DNA of 64,000 nucleotides from JAGSOU01 sp049974865. Its GTDB lineage: Bacteria > Pseudomonadota > Alphaproteobacteria > Rhodobacterales > Rhodobacteraceae. Below the pieces are notes generated by a model. It did no database searches, was not told where the DNA came from, and saw only the letters and a list, made by a program, of their open reading frames with translations. Position 1 is the stretch's first letter; every line of letters starts with the position of its first letter. Location of the stretch: NCBI GenBank assembly GCA_049974865.1, contig JBNGCX010000012.1, positions 10,650 through 74,649 on the forward strand. The letters are read 5' to 3'. The position numbers and the translations under genes are program-made. This document shows, one piece after another, positions 1 to 7,792 of the stretch.

Positions 1-93
1 GCCCAGCTTTCCGAGCGCTGGGCCAGCGAAGAGGCGCAGGAGGGCATCGGTGCCTTCTTCGACAAGCGCCGCCCGCGCTGGGCGCGGGGCTAA
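1..93 (+). CDS. Enoyl-CoA hydratase/isomerase (crotonase) family, C-terminal fragment
   Basis: Only the last 30 codons are present; the gene begins before the window. The tail has a stretch reading EAQEGIGAFFDKRRPRW before the TAA stop. This matches the usual end of crotonase-fold enoyl-CoA hydratases, where an E-G-x-x-A-F-x-x-K-R-x-P-x-W/F helix closes the protein. These enzymes hydrate or isomerise acyl-CoA thioesters in the cytoplasm. The catalytic loop and oxyanion hole lie outside the window, so the substrate and exact subfamily cannot be called. It points into the nuo operon but is separated from it by 236 bases. Confidence 0.7.
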   Translation, partial: AQLSERWASEEAQEGIGAFFDKRRPRWARG

Positions 94-120
94 GCCCATC
101 CACGGCAAGGCTTTCTTTCG

Positions 121-171
121 ATTGCCGCACCTGCAAACATCACGGGTGCGGCGACTCGGCGCTGCGGCAAT
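121..171 (+). other. Overlapping alternative hairpins downstream of the crotonase gene
   Basis: Two stems compete for the same left arm. Stem A pairs GCCGCACC (124-131) with GGTGCGGC (145-152). Stem B pairs ATTGCCGCA (121-129) with TGCGGCAAT (163-171). Both are perfect. No T-run follows, so this is not a canonical intrinsic terminator. It may mark the transcript end of the upstream gene. Confidence 0.35.
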
Positions 172-252
172 CTGACCTGAATTTTTGGCACACGGTCGTA
201 TACATTTTTGGAAGTCCCATGATTCCAAGGATTTTTTCGGCGTCAGCTTCGG

Positions 253-281
253 TTGACCCGATCCGCCCCCGGGAGTAAACC
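253..281 (+). promoter_or_regulatory. Candidate sigma-70-type promoter of the nuo operon
   Basis: TTGACC (253-258) and TAAACC (276-281) are separated by 17 bases, 49 bases before the nuoA start. The -35 element fits the consensus well and the -10 element poorly. A 6-bp inverted repeat, TTGGAA (208-213) and TTCCAA (223-228), lies just upstream and could be an operator. This is inferred from spacing only. Confidence 0.35.
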
Positions 282-329
282 ACGCGTGACCGGCCCCAGC
301 GGGGGCGGCTGCCACAGAGGAGCCAAGCC

Positions 330-695
330 GTGACCGAACTGCTGAGCGAATACCTTCCCATCCTCATCTTTTTGGGTCTGGCGGTGGCGCTTGGCCTCGT
401 TCTGATCCTGGCCGCCGTGATCATCGCGGTGCGGCATCCCGACCCCGAGAAACTGTCGGCCTACGAATGCGGCTTCAACGCCTTCGACGACGCGCGGATG
501 AAGTTCGACGTGCGCTTCTACCTGGTCTCGATCCTGTTCATCATCTTCGACCTGGAGATCGCCTTCCTGTTTCCCTGGGCGGTGTCTTTCGGAGAGGTCG
601 GGCTAGTTGGTTTCTGGTCGATGATGGTCTTCCTGGCCGTGCTCACCATCGGCTTTGCCTATGAATGGAAGAAGGGAGCCCTGGAATGGGAGTAA
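330..695 (+). CDS. nuoA: NADH-quinone oxidoreductase subunit A
   Basis: Small membrane subunit of complex I (121 aa, usual length), located at the junction of the peripheral and membrane arms in the inner membrane. Three hydrophobic helices are visible at about residues 7-30, 61-84 and 90-110. The loop after helix 1 carries the conserved Y-E-C-G segment (YECGFNAF), whose cysteine moves with quinone turnover in studied enzymes. The start is GTG, preceded by AGAGGAG at 316-322. It is the first gene of the nuo operon and overlaps nuoB by 10 bases. Confidence 0.96.
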   Translation: MTELLSEYLPILIFLGLAVALGLVLILAAVIIAVRHPDPEKLSAYECGFNAFDDARMKFDVRFYLVSILFIIFDLEIAFLFPWAVSFGEVGLVGFWSMMVFLAVLTIGFAYEWKKGALEWE

Positions 696-1219
696 GCACC
701 TCCGCCAACACCGCCGGCCCGGACCGCGAGGTCGCCACCCAGGCGCTGAACCGCGAGCTGCAGGACAAGGGCTTCCTGCTGACCTCGGCCGAGGACATCA
801 TCAACTGGGCGCGCACCGGCTCCCTGCACTGGATGACCTTCGGCCTGGCCTGCTGCGCGGTCGAGATGATGCACACCGCCATGCCGCGCTACGACGTGGA
901 GCGCTACGGCTTCGCCCCGCGCGCCTCGCCGCGCCAGTCGGACGTGATGATCGTCGCGGGCACGCTGACCAACAAGATGGCGCCGGCCCTGCGCAAGGTC
1001 TATGACCAGATGCCCGAGCCGCGCTACGTGATCTCCATGGGCTCCTGCGCCAATGGCGGCGGCTATTACCACTATTCCTATTCCGTGGTGCGCGGCTGCG
1101 ACCGGATCGTTCCGGTGGACATCTACGTGCCGGGCTGCCCGCCGACCGCCGAGGCGCTGGTCTACGGCATCCTGCAGCTGCAACGAAAAATCCGCCGCAC
1201 CGGCACGATCGTGAGGTAA
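686..1219 (+). CDS. nuoB: NADH-quinone oxidoreductase subunit B
   Basis: Peripheral-arm subunit (177 aa) holding the terminal 4Fe-4S cluster N2, which passes electrons to quinone. The four expected ligands are visible: tandem C56-C57 in GLACCAVEMM, C121 in GSCANGGG and C151 in VPGCPPTAEA. The ATG at 686 is chosen because GAAGGGAG lies just upstream; an in-frame ATG at 665 lies further inside nuoA and would add seven residues. The gene overlaps the end of nuoA, as usual in this operon. Confidence 0.97.
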   Translation: MGVSTSANTAGPDREVATQALNRELQDKGFLLTSAEDIINWARTGSLHWMTFGLACCAVEMMHTAMPRYDVERYGFAPRASPRQSDVMIVAGTLTNKMAPALRKVYDQMPEPRYVISMGSCANGGGYYHYSYSVVRGCDRIVPVDIYVPGCPPTAEALVYGILQLQRKIRRTGTIVR

Positions 1220-1222
1220 GCC

Positions 1223-1825
1223 ATGACCGAGGCATTGCGCGAACTGGGCACCCATCTGGAACTCAAGCGCCCCGACTGCGTGCTGAGCTGGGACGTGGCG
1301 CTGGACGAGCTGACCGTCACGGTCGCCCCCAGCTCGATCTCGGGCTTCGTCGAGTTCCTGAAGACCGATGCCACCTGCCGCTTCTCGACGCTGGTGGACA
1401 TCACCGCGGTGGACTACCCCGAGCGCGAGGCGCGCTTTGACGTGGTCTATCACTTCCTGTCGATGTACCAGAACCACCGCGTCCGCGTGAAGGCGGCGGT
1501 GCGCGAGGACGAGATGGTGCCGTCGATCACCCCGATCCACCCCTCGGCCAACTGGTTCGAGCGCGAGGTGTTCGACATGTTCGGCATCCTGTTCTCGGGC
1601 CACCCGGACCTGCGCCGCATCCTCACCGACTACGGTTTCCGCGGCTATCCGCTGCGCAAGGATTTCCCGACCACCGGCTATACCGAGGTGCGCTATGACG
1701 AAGAGCAGAAGCGCGTGGTCTATGAGCCGGTGAAGCTGACCCAGGAATACCGCCAGTTCGATTTCATGAGCCCGTGGGAAGGGGCCGAGTACATCCTGCC
1801 GGGCGACGAGCGCGCGGAGTCCTGA
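1223..1825 (+). CDS. nuoC: NADH-quinone oxidoreductase subunit C
   Basis: Hydrophilic complex I subunit of 200 aa, a separate NuoC rather than the NuoCD fusion of enterobacteria. The family signature is clear: EREVFDMFGILFSGHPDLRRI followed by the YPLRKDFP segment near residues 110-155. It packs against NuoD and NuoB in the quinone-binding module and has no cofactor. It starts 3 bases after nuoB. A sulfotransferase gene, not nuoD, follows it, which is the first oddity of this operon. Confidence 0.96.
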   Translation: MTEALRELGTHLELKRPDCVLSWDVALDELTVTVAPSSISGFVEFLKTDATCRFSTLVDITAVDYPEREARFDVVYHFLSMYQNHRVRVKAAVREDEMVPSITPIHPSANWFEREVFDMFGILFSGHPDLRRILTDYGFRGYPLRKDFPTTGYTEVRYDEEQKRVVYEPVKLTQEYRQFDFMSPWEGAEYILPGDERAES

Positions 1826-1875
1826 GCGTGGAGGTCGAGCGGGGCATAAACGGCGCGCGCGCGGACGGGGACGTG

Positions 1876-2877
1876 ATGTTCTTCGTCATCGGCGCGCAGA
1901 AGGCCGGCACCACCTGGCTGCACCAGTACCTGGCGCAGCACCCGGAGGTGTCCACGGGCCCGCTCAAGGAATACCACTATTTCAACAAGTTCCACGGTGA
2001 GTTCGCCGAGGGCGGGGCACGGCCCGCATTGCAGCGGCTGCGCCGGCTGCTGGCGCTGTCGGCGGTGCTGCGGCGGGCGGGGCGGCCCTCGGGCTACCTG
2101 CGGTCCTTTTTCGCGGCGCTGCGCGGGCAGGGCGACTACCTGGGCCTCGTGCGCGGCGACCGGCCGGGCGCCCGGGCCTTCGGCGACGTGACGCCGATCT
2201 ACAGCCTTCTGGGGCGCGCGGCCTTTGCCGAGATGGCAGCCACGTATCCGCGCACCCGCTTCGTCTTCATCATGCGCGACCCGGTGGACCGGCTGTGGAG
2301 TCACGCGCGGATGCGCGCGCGGCGGCTGAACCTGGCGCCGGGCGATCCCGCGTTCGACAAGATGGTGTTTTCGCGACTGGACGAGCCGCGCTTCCTCGGC
2401 CGGTCGGACTATGCCCGCACCATCACCGAGCTGGAGGCCGCCGTCCCGCGCGGGCAGATCCTGTACCTGTTCTACGAAGAGCTGTTCTCGGACGACAGCC
2501 TGCAGCGGCTGTGCGATTTCCTCGGGCTGGGCTTCCAGCCCGGCACCTATGACGAACGGGTCTTTGCCGGGATCAGCGCCGACGCGCCGCAGGACTGGCT
2601 GCTGGCCGCGCGGGCGAAACTGGCCCCGGTCTATGATTTCGTCACCGCGCGCTTCGGCGACGCGGTGCCCGCCTCCTGGCGGCTGAACCCGGACACCGCC
2701 GCGCCCTACGACGCGGCGCCCGCCAGCGGGCCGGAACCGGATGACGAGGCGGACGAGGCCGGGACCCTGTCGCGCCTGGGCGCGGCGGCCCGCGCAATTC
2801 ATGCTAGATACAATGACGATCTCGGCCGGATTGGCCTGCGCTCCGCATCCCGGGGCGCCCTCATGGTGAAGGGGTGA
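1876..2877 (+). CDS. Sulfotransferase family protein inserted between nuoC and nuoD
   Basis: Predicted PAPS-dependent sulfotransferase of 333 aa. The 5'-phosphosulfate binding loop sits at the N-terminus (IGAQKAGTTWL, residues 5-15). The 3'-phosphate region FIMRDPVDRLWSHARM appears near residue 135. These families transfer sulfate to carbohydrates, lipids or proteins; the acceptor here is unknown. ATG 1876 is preferred because the PAPS fold normally begins at once and ACGGGGA precedes it. A GTG at 1828, two bases after nuoC, would add 16 residues. It is co-directional and tightly packed (50 bases after nuoC, 4 before nuoD), so probably co-transcribed, although no link to complex I is known. 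Confidence 0.85.
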   Translation: MFFVIGAQKAGTTWLHQYLAQHPEVSTGPLKEYHYFNKFHGEFAEGGARPALQRLRRLLALSAVLRRAGRPSGYLRSFFAALRGQGDYLGLVRGDRPGARAFGDVTPIYSLLGRAAFAEMAATYPRTRFVFIMRDPVDRLWSHARMRARRLNLAPGDPAFDKMVFSRLDEPRFLGRSDYARTITELEAAVPRGQILYLFYEELFSDDSLQRLCDFLGLGFQPGTYDERVFAGISADAPQDWLLAARAKLAPVYDFVTARFGDAVPASWRLNPDTAAPYDAAPASGPEPDDEADEAGTLSRLGAAARAIHARYNDDLGRIGLRSASRGALMVKG

Positions 2878-2881
2878 GAGG

Positions 2882-4090
2882 ATGGACGGCAACTTCGACG
2901 ACACGCTGACCGGCGAGCAGAAGATCCGCAATTTCAACATCAACTTCGGCCCCCAGCACCCGGCCGCCCACGGCGTGCTGCGCATGGTGCTGGAGCTGGA
3001 CGGCGAGGTCGTGGAGCGCGCCGACCCGCATATCGGCCTGCTGCACCGCGGCACCGAGAAGCTGATGGAAAGCCGCACCTACCTGCAGAACCTGCCCTAT
3101 CTCGACCGCCTCGACTACGTGGCGCCGATGAACCAGGAGCACGCCTGGTGCCTGGCCATCGAGAAGCTGACGGGAACGCAGGTGCCGCGCCGCGCCTCGC
3201 TGATCCGGGTGCTCTATTCCGAGATCGGCCGGGTGCTGAACCACCTGCTGAACGTGACCACGCAGGCCATGGACGTGGGCGCGCTGACCCCGCCGCTCTG
3301 GGGCTTCGAGGAACGCGAGAAGCTGATGGTGTTCTACGAACGGGCCTGCGGCGCGCGCCTGCACGCGGCCTATTTCCGCCCCGGCGGCGTGCACCAGGAC
3401 CTGCCGGCCGGGCTGATCGAGGATATCGAGCAGTGGGCCGACGAATTCCCGAAGGTGCTGGACGACATCGACGAGCTGCTGACCGAGAACCGCATCTTCA
3501 AGCAGCGCAACGCCGATATCGGCGTGGTGACCGAGGAGGAGATCCTCGAATGGGGCTATTCCGGCGTGATGGTGCGCGGCTCGGGCCTGGCCTGGGACCT
3601 GCGGCGCGCCCAGCCCTATGAGTGCTACGACGAGTTCGAGTTCCAGGTCCCGGTGGGCAAGAACGGCGACTGCTACGACCGCTACCTGGTGCGGATGGAG
3701 GAGATGCGCCAGTCCACCCACATCATCAAGCAGGCCTGCGAGAAGCTGCGCAACGAGAAGGGCGACGTTCTGGCCCGCGGAAAGATCACCCCGCCCAAGC
3801 GCGGCGAGATGAAGACCTCGATGGAGGCGCTGATCCATCACTTCAAGCTGTACACCGAGGGCTTCCACGTCCCCGCCGGCGAGGTCTATGCCGCGGTCGA
3901 GGCGCCCAAGGGCGAATTCGGCGTCTACCTGGTCTCGGACGGCACCAACAAGCCCTACCGCGCCAAGCTGCGCGCGCCGGGCTTCCCGCATTTGCAGTCG
4001 ATGGATCACGTGGCCAAGGGGCACATGCTGGCCGACGTGGCCGCGATTATTGGTACCATGGATATCGTGTTCGGGGAGATCGACCGGTGA
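2882..4090 (+). CDS. nuoD: NADH-quinone oxidoreductase subunit D
   Basis: The 49-kDa-type subunit (402 aa, normal length), which forms most of the quinone-binding cavity with NuoB. Visible signatures are FGPQHPAAHGVLR near residue 22, HIGLLHRGTEKLME near 50, and the usual C-terminal end MDIVFGEIDR. It is related to the large subunit of NiFe hydrogenases but lacks the metal-binding cysteine pairs. It starts 4 bases after the sulfotransferase stop. A 59-base gap to the next small gene follows. Confidence 0.97.
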   Translation: MDGNFDDTLTGEQKIRNFNINFGPQHPAAHGVLRMVLELDGEVVERADPHIGLLHRGTEKLMESRTYLQNLPYLDRLDYVAPMNQEHAWCLAIEKLTGTQVPRRASLIRVLYSEIGRVLNHLLNVTTQAMDVGALTPPLWGFEEREKLMVFYERACGARLHAAYFRPGGVHQDLPAGLIEDIEQWADEFPKVLDDIDELLTENRIFKQRNADIGVVTEEEILEWGYSGVMVRGSGLAWDLRRAQPYECYDEFEFQVPVGKNGDCYDRYLVRMEEMRQSTHIIKQACEKLRNEKGDVLARGKITPPKRGEMKTSMEALIHHFKLYTEGFHVPAGEVYAAVEAPKGEFGVYLVSDGTNKPYRAKLRAPGFPHLQSMDHVAKGHMLADVAAIIGTMDIVFGEIDR

Positions 4091-4149
4091 ACCGGCCCCG
4101 TCGCAGGACGGGTTTCCCGGCGGGACGTCGGATGTAGGAGTTTGAAACC

Positions 4150-4440
4150 ATGAAGATTGTCAGGACCCTTGCCCTTTTCGCGGCGCTCGCCCCGACGGCG
4201 GGTCTCGCGCAGGACAGCGTGATCGCCTCCGAGGCCGAGCTGGACACGATGCGCGACGCTCTGGTCGCGGTTGGCTGCGTGGTCGATACCGAGGAGGCAG
4301 CCCTCGAGGTGGAAACCGCCACCGGGTTTGACGACGCGCTGCTGGAGGCCGCTGTCGGCCAGCTGCGCGCGCTGCACGAAATCGAGGACGCCTCGAGCGA
4401 GGGCGGCCTCAAATACGTCTCTGGAGGTTGTAGCAACTGA
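4150..4440 (+). CDS. Small exported protein with two cysteines, nuoD-nuoE interval
   Basis: Unrecognised protein of 96 aa. Residues 1-21 form a signal peptide (K and R near the start, a hydrophobic core, then GLAQ before D), so the product is probably periplasmic, about 75 residues when mature. The mature part is acidic and helical, with one Cys near its start (VGCVVD) and one near its end (SGGCSN), suited to a disulfide. A GTAGGAG ribosome site sits at 4134-4140. Its TGA overlaps the nuoE ATG by one base, so the two genes are translationally coupled. Function unknown; it resembles its exported neighbours only in design. Confidence 0.8.
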   Translation: MKIVRTLALFAALAPTAGLAQDSVIASEAELDTMRDALVAVGCVVDTEEAALEVETATGFDDALLEAAVGQLRALHEIEDASSEGGLKYVSGGCSN

Positions 4441-5600
4441 TGCTTCGACGACTGCACCACGACCAGCCCGAAAGCTTTGCCTTCACCCCGGCCAACCAGG
4501 CCTGGGCCGAGGCGCAGCTGACCAAGTACCCCGAGGGCCGGCAGGCCAGCGCGATCATCCCGCTCCTGTGGCGCGCGCAAGAGCAGGAGGGCTGGCTGAC
4601 CCGCCCCGCGATCGAGCATGTCGCCGACATGCTGGGCATGGCCTATATCCGGGCGCTGGAGGTGGCGACCTTCTACTTCATGTTCCAGCTGCAACCGGTT
4701 GGTTCGGTGGCGCATATCCAGGTCTGCGGCACCACGTCCTGCATGATCTGCGGCGCCGAGGACCTGATCGGCGTCTGCCGCGAAAAGATCGCGGACCAGC
4801 CGCATGTGCTGTCCGCCGATGGCAAGTTCAGCTGGGAAGAAGTCGAGTGCCTGGGCGCCTGCGCCAACGCGCCGATGGCCCAGATCGGCAAGGACTATTA
4901 CGAGGATCTCACCGCCGAGCGGCTGGCCGAGATCATCGACGAGCTGGCCGCGGGCAAGGTGCCCACGCCGGGGCCGCAGAACGGGCGCTACGCGTCCGAG
5001 CCGCTCTCGGGGCTGACCAGCCTCAAGGAGTTCGACTCGGGCCGCACCAAGTACAACGCCTCGGTGCAGCTGGCGACCGATGTCGGCGACACGGTCAAGC
5101 GGATCGACGGCACCGAGGTGCCGCTGCTCACCCCTTGGCAGGGCGCTGGCGCCAAGAAGGCCGGCAAGGCCGCCGCCACCGAGCGCGCCGCCAAGAAGGC
5201 CGCCGAGACCGCCGCGCGCAGCACCGCGCAGAAGGCCAAGGCCAAGGCGATGCCGGTGAAGGAGGAGAAGCTGGAAAAGGCCGCGGCCAAGGCGGAGGCC
5301 CAGGTCAAGGCCGAGCAGGCCGAACCCGCGCTGCTGAGCGCGCCGCGCGAGGGCGGGGCGGACGACCTCAAGCAGCTCAAGGGCGTCGGGCCGAAGCTGG
5401 AGCAGACGCTGCACGAGCTGGGCGTCTTCCATTTCGACCAGATCGCGGGTTGGACCGAGGCCGAGATCGCCTGGATCGACGACCGGCTGAAATTCCGCGG
5501 CCGCATCCAGCGCGACGGCTGGGTGGAGCAGGCCAAGACGCTGGCCGCGGGCGGCTCGACCGAGTTCGCGGACAAGGTGAAGAAGGGCGACGTCTACTGA
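4440..5600 (+). CDS. nuoE: NADH-quinone oxidoreductase subunit E with long C-terminal extension
   Basis: Thioredoxin-like 2Fe-2S subunit (cluster N1a) of the NADH-oxidising module. Residues 1-165 are the normal subunit, with ligands C96, C101, C137 and C141 in a C-x4-C ... C-x3-C pattern. The protein is 386 aa, more than twice the length of minimal NuoE. Residues about 235-300 are a Lys/Ala/Glu-rich linker. Residues 310-386 are a compact domain starting LKQLKGVGPKLEQTL, a helix-hairpin-helix-like motif. Comparable extensions occur in other Rhodobacterales to my knowledge. The start overlaps the previous stop. Confidence 0.95.
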   Translation: MLRRLHHDQPESFAFTPANQAWAEAQLTKYPEGRQASAIIPLLWRAQEQEGWLTRPAIEHVADMLGMAYIRALEVATFYFMFQLQPVGSVAHIQVCGTTSCMICGAEDLIGVCREKIADQPHVLSADGKFSWEEVECLGACANAPMAQIGKDYYEDLTAERLAEIIDELAAGKVPTPGPQNGRYASEPLSGLTSLKEFDSGRTKYNASVQLATDVGDTVKRIDGTEVPLLTPWQGAGAKKAGKAAATERAAKKAAETAARSTAQKAKAKAMPVKEEKLEKAAAKAEAQVKAEQAEPALLSAPREGGADDLKQLKGVGPKLEQTLHELGVFHFDQIAGWTEAEIAWIDDRLKFRGRIQRDGWVEQAKTLAAGGSTEFADKVKKGDVY

Positions 5601-5617
5601 CGCCGCATCGAGACAAG

Positions 5618-5637
5618 GCGCCGGATCGATCCGGCGC
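5618..5637 (+). other. 20-bp perfect palindrome between nuoE and the DUF5337 gene
   Basis: GCGCCGGATCGATCCGGCGC is self-complementary over all 20 bases and would fold as a very GC-rich hairpin in the nuo transcript. There is no T-run after it. It could be a processing or stability element within the operon, or a protein-binding site. Confidence 0.6.
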
Positions 5638-5649
5638 GACGGGGAACGG

Positions 5650-5880
5650 ATGAACGGGCAGCAGCCACAGGACAAGGCCAGGGCCATCGCGCGCAAGGCG
5701 CGGATGGTGGCCGTCGTCATCGCGGTGACGATGGTTCTGTGGATGGGGGCGCAATTCCTGGGTGGCCGGCTGGGCTGGCCCGCGCGCTTCGTCTTCCTGT
5801 TCGACCTGGCGGCACTGGCGGCCTTCTTCTGGGCGCTGGTGGTGTCGTATCAGATCTGGCGGGACCGCCGGGAGAGTTGA
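5650..5880 (+). CDS. DUF5337-type small membrane protein in the nuo operon
   Basis: 76 aa with two hydrophobic helices (about residues 18-38 and 44-66), a basic N-terminus with KARAIARKAR and a charged C-terminus WRDRRES. It fits the DUF5337 family, which I know from nuo clusters of Rhodobacterales; the assignment is from memory of length, pattern and place. It probably sits in the inner membrane. It lies between nuoE and nuoF, with GACGGGGAACGG upstream as a possible ribosome site. An accessory or assembly role in complex I is inference from position alone. Confidence 0.8.
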   Translation: MNGQQPQDKARAIARKARMVAVVIAVTMVLWMGAQFLGGRLGWPARFVFLFDLAALAAFFWALVVSYQIWRDRRES

Positions 5881-5890
5881 GGAACAAGCC

Positions 5891-7189
5891 ATGCTGAAGG
5901 ATCAGGACCGGATCTTCACCAATATCTACGGGATGCACGAGCGCACGCTGGCCGGCGCCCGCGCCCGTGGCCATTGGGACGGCACCGCCGGGATCATCGC
6001 CAAGGGCCGCGACTGGATCATCGACCAGATGAAGGCCTCGGGCCTGCGCGGGCGCGGCGGGGCGGGCTTTCCCACCGGGCTGAAATGGTCCTTCATGCCC
6101 AAGGAAAGCGACGGCCGCCCGGCCTACCTGGTGGTCAATGCCGACGAATCCGAGCCCGGCACCTGCAAGGACCGCGAGATCATGCGCCACGATCCGCACA
6201 CGCTGATCGAGGGCTGCCTGATCGCGTCGTTCGCGATGAACGCGCATGCCTGCTACATCTACATCCGCGGCGAATACATCCGCGAGCGCGAGGCGCTGCA
6301 GGCCGCCATCGACGAGGCCTATGACGCGGGGCTTCTGGGCAAGAACGCCGCCGGCTCGGGTTGGGATTTCGACCTCTACCTGCATCACGGGGCAGGGGCC
6401 TATATCTGCGGCGAGGAAACCGCGCTGCTGGAAAGCCTGGAGGGCAAGAAGGGCATGCCGCGGATGAAGCCGCCGTTCCCGGCGGGCGCGGGCCTCTACG
6501 GCTGCCCGACCACGGTGAACAACGTGGAATCCATCGCCGTGGTGCCCACCATCCTGCGCCGCGGCCCCGACTGGTTCGCGGGCTTCGGCCGGGCCAACAA
6601 CGCGGGCACCAAGCTGTTCGCCGTCTCGGGCCACGTCAACAATCCCTGCGTGGTCGAAGAGGCGATGTCGATCTCCTTCGAGGAACTGATCGAGACACAT
6701 TGCGGCGGCATCCGCGGCGGCTGGGACAACCTGCTGGCGGTGATCCCCGGCGGCTCGTCCGTGCCCTGCGTGCGGGGCGAGAACATGCGCGACGCGATCA
6801 TGGATTTCGACTATTTGCGCGGTGAGCTGGGCTCGGGCCTGGGCACCGCCGCCGTGATCGTGATGGACAAGTCGACCGACATCATCAAGGCGATCTGGCG
6901 GCTGTCGAAATTCTACAAGCACGAAAGCTGCGGCCAGTGCACGCCCTGCCGCGAGGGCACCGGCTGGATGATGCGGGTGATGGACCGCCTGGTGCGCGGC
7001 GAGGCCGAGATCGAGGAGATCGACATGCTCTTCGACGTGACCAAGCAGGTCGAGGGCCACACCATCTGCGCCCTGGGCGACGCGGCGGCCTGGCCGATCC
7101 AGGGCCTGATCCGCAATTTCCGCGAGGAAATCGAGGATCGCATCAAGGCCCAGAAAACCGGGCGCATGGGCGCCATGGCGGCGGAGTGA
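5891..7189 (+). CDS. nuoF: NADH-quinone oxidoreductase subunit F
   Basis: NADH-binding subunit with FMN and 4Fe-4S cluster N3 (432 aa, usual length). The glycine-rich nucleotide loop GRGGAGFPTG is near residue 55. The FMN-region motif AYICGEETALLESLEG follows near 170. The cluster ligands are C347, C350, C353 (CGQCTPCREG) and C393 (TICALGDAAAW). ATG 5891 is chosen because the family normally begins MLKDQDRIFTN and GAGGAACAAG precedes it. The stop overlaps the start of the next small gene. Confidence 0.97.
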   Translation: MLKDQDRIFTNIYGMHERTLAGARARGHWDGTAGIIAKGRDWIIDQMKASGLRGRGGAGFPTGLKWSFMPKESDGRPAYLVVNADESEPGTCKDREIMRHDPHTLIEGCLIASFAMNAHACYIYIRGEYIREREALQAAIDEAYDAGLLGKNAAGSGWDFDLYLHHGAGAYICGEETALLESLEGKKGMPRMKPPFPAGAGLYGCPTTVNNVESIAVVPTILRRGPDWFAGFGRANNAGTKLFAVSGHVNNPCVVEEAMSISFEELIETHCGGIRGGWDNLLAVIPGGSSVPCVRGENMRDAIMDFDYLRGELGSGLGTAAVIVMDKSTDIIKAIWRLSKFYKHESCGQCTPCREGTGWMMRVMDRLVRGEAEIEEIDMLFDVTKQVEGHTICALGDAAAWPIQGLIRNFREEIEDRIKAQKTGRMGAMAAE

Positions 7190-7593
7190 GGACCTTCGGC
7201 CTCATATCACGCTCGGCAATCGCCTTGCTCACCGTCGCGGGTCTGGCGCGGGCGGAACGTGTGGCGTTGCCCGGCGATTTCTACAATGTCTACGGGCGCA
7301 TCGCGATTGCCCAGATGGCTGCCGAGGATTGTTCGGACCTCTCGTCCAACGATGCGGCGGCCGACGCCTATTCGGAAGCGGCATTGGAAATGGCACATCG
7401 GACAACAGGTTTGTCCTACCCCGAAATCGCCGCCCATCTGGAATCGGACGTGGCCACCGAACATCTCGTACTCTACTTCACTGATTACGAGGAGCGCCAT
7501 TTGGCACAGACATCTGGCGCGGATGCCTGCCAAGCCGTGCGCGACGAAGCCAAGCGCGATCCCGAACTGAGAAACTTGCTGGAGGGACTTTGA
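7186..7593 (+). CDS. Exported two-cysteine protein, divergent DUF5333-like paralogue
   Basis: 135 aa starting at a GTG that overlaps the nuoF stop (GTGA). An N-terminal signal peptide of about 22 residues ends at GLARA. The mature protein has exactly two cysteines, in AEDCSD and GADACQ, with 65 residues between them. The downstream DUF5333 protein has the same number between its two cysteines and a matching internal segment: G-[LY]-[ST]-x2-E-I-x-A-x-L-[ED]-S. I infer an old tandem duplication. Predicted periplasmic; function unknown. Confidence 0.75.
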   Translation: MRTFGLISRSAIALLTVAGLARAERVALPGDFYNVYGRIAIAQMAAEDCSDLSSNDAAADAYSEAALEMAHRTTGLSYPEIAAHLESDVATEHLVLYFTDYEERHLAQTSGADACQAVRDEAKRDPELRNLLEGL

Positions 7594-7787
7594 TGACGTC
7601 GCCAGCCGGAAACCACCTAGCAGGACTGAACGTTGGCCGCCTTGTCGCGCCGACGAGCGATCCTCGGTTGACGGAGTTCGTGGGTGACACGCGTTTCGTG
7701 ATGTGCCGGGGCCCCGTGGGGCGCCTGCCCACGCCGGATGCGGCGCGCCCTTGGCGGCCGCGGCAGTGCGCGCCGGTGACGGAGTAG
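7593..7787 (+). CDS. Unknown 64-aa reading frame coupled to the preceding gene
   Basis: The ATG shares its A with the TGA of the previous gene (TGATG), which suggests translational coupling. The stop lies 5 bases before the next gene, so it fills the gap exactly. The product has no membrane segment or signal peptide, is basic and rich in Pro and Arg, and contains two cysteines (VMCRG and RQCAP). No family is recognised. The GC-rich second half could be chance, so this may not be a real gene; the tight junctions at both ends are the only support. Confidence 0.4.
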   Translation: MTSPAGNHLAGLNVGRLVAPTSDPRLTEFVGDTRFVMCRGPVGRLPTPDAARPWRPRQCAPVTE

Positions 7788-7792
7788 AAACG

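Noticed and set aside
659..1603. 314-codon minus-strand frame opposite nuoB and nuoC
   Set aside because: Antisense to two essential complex I genes, His/Arg/Ala-rich, no family likeness.
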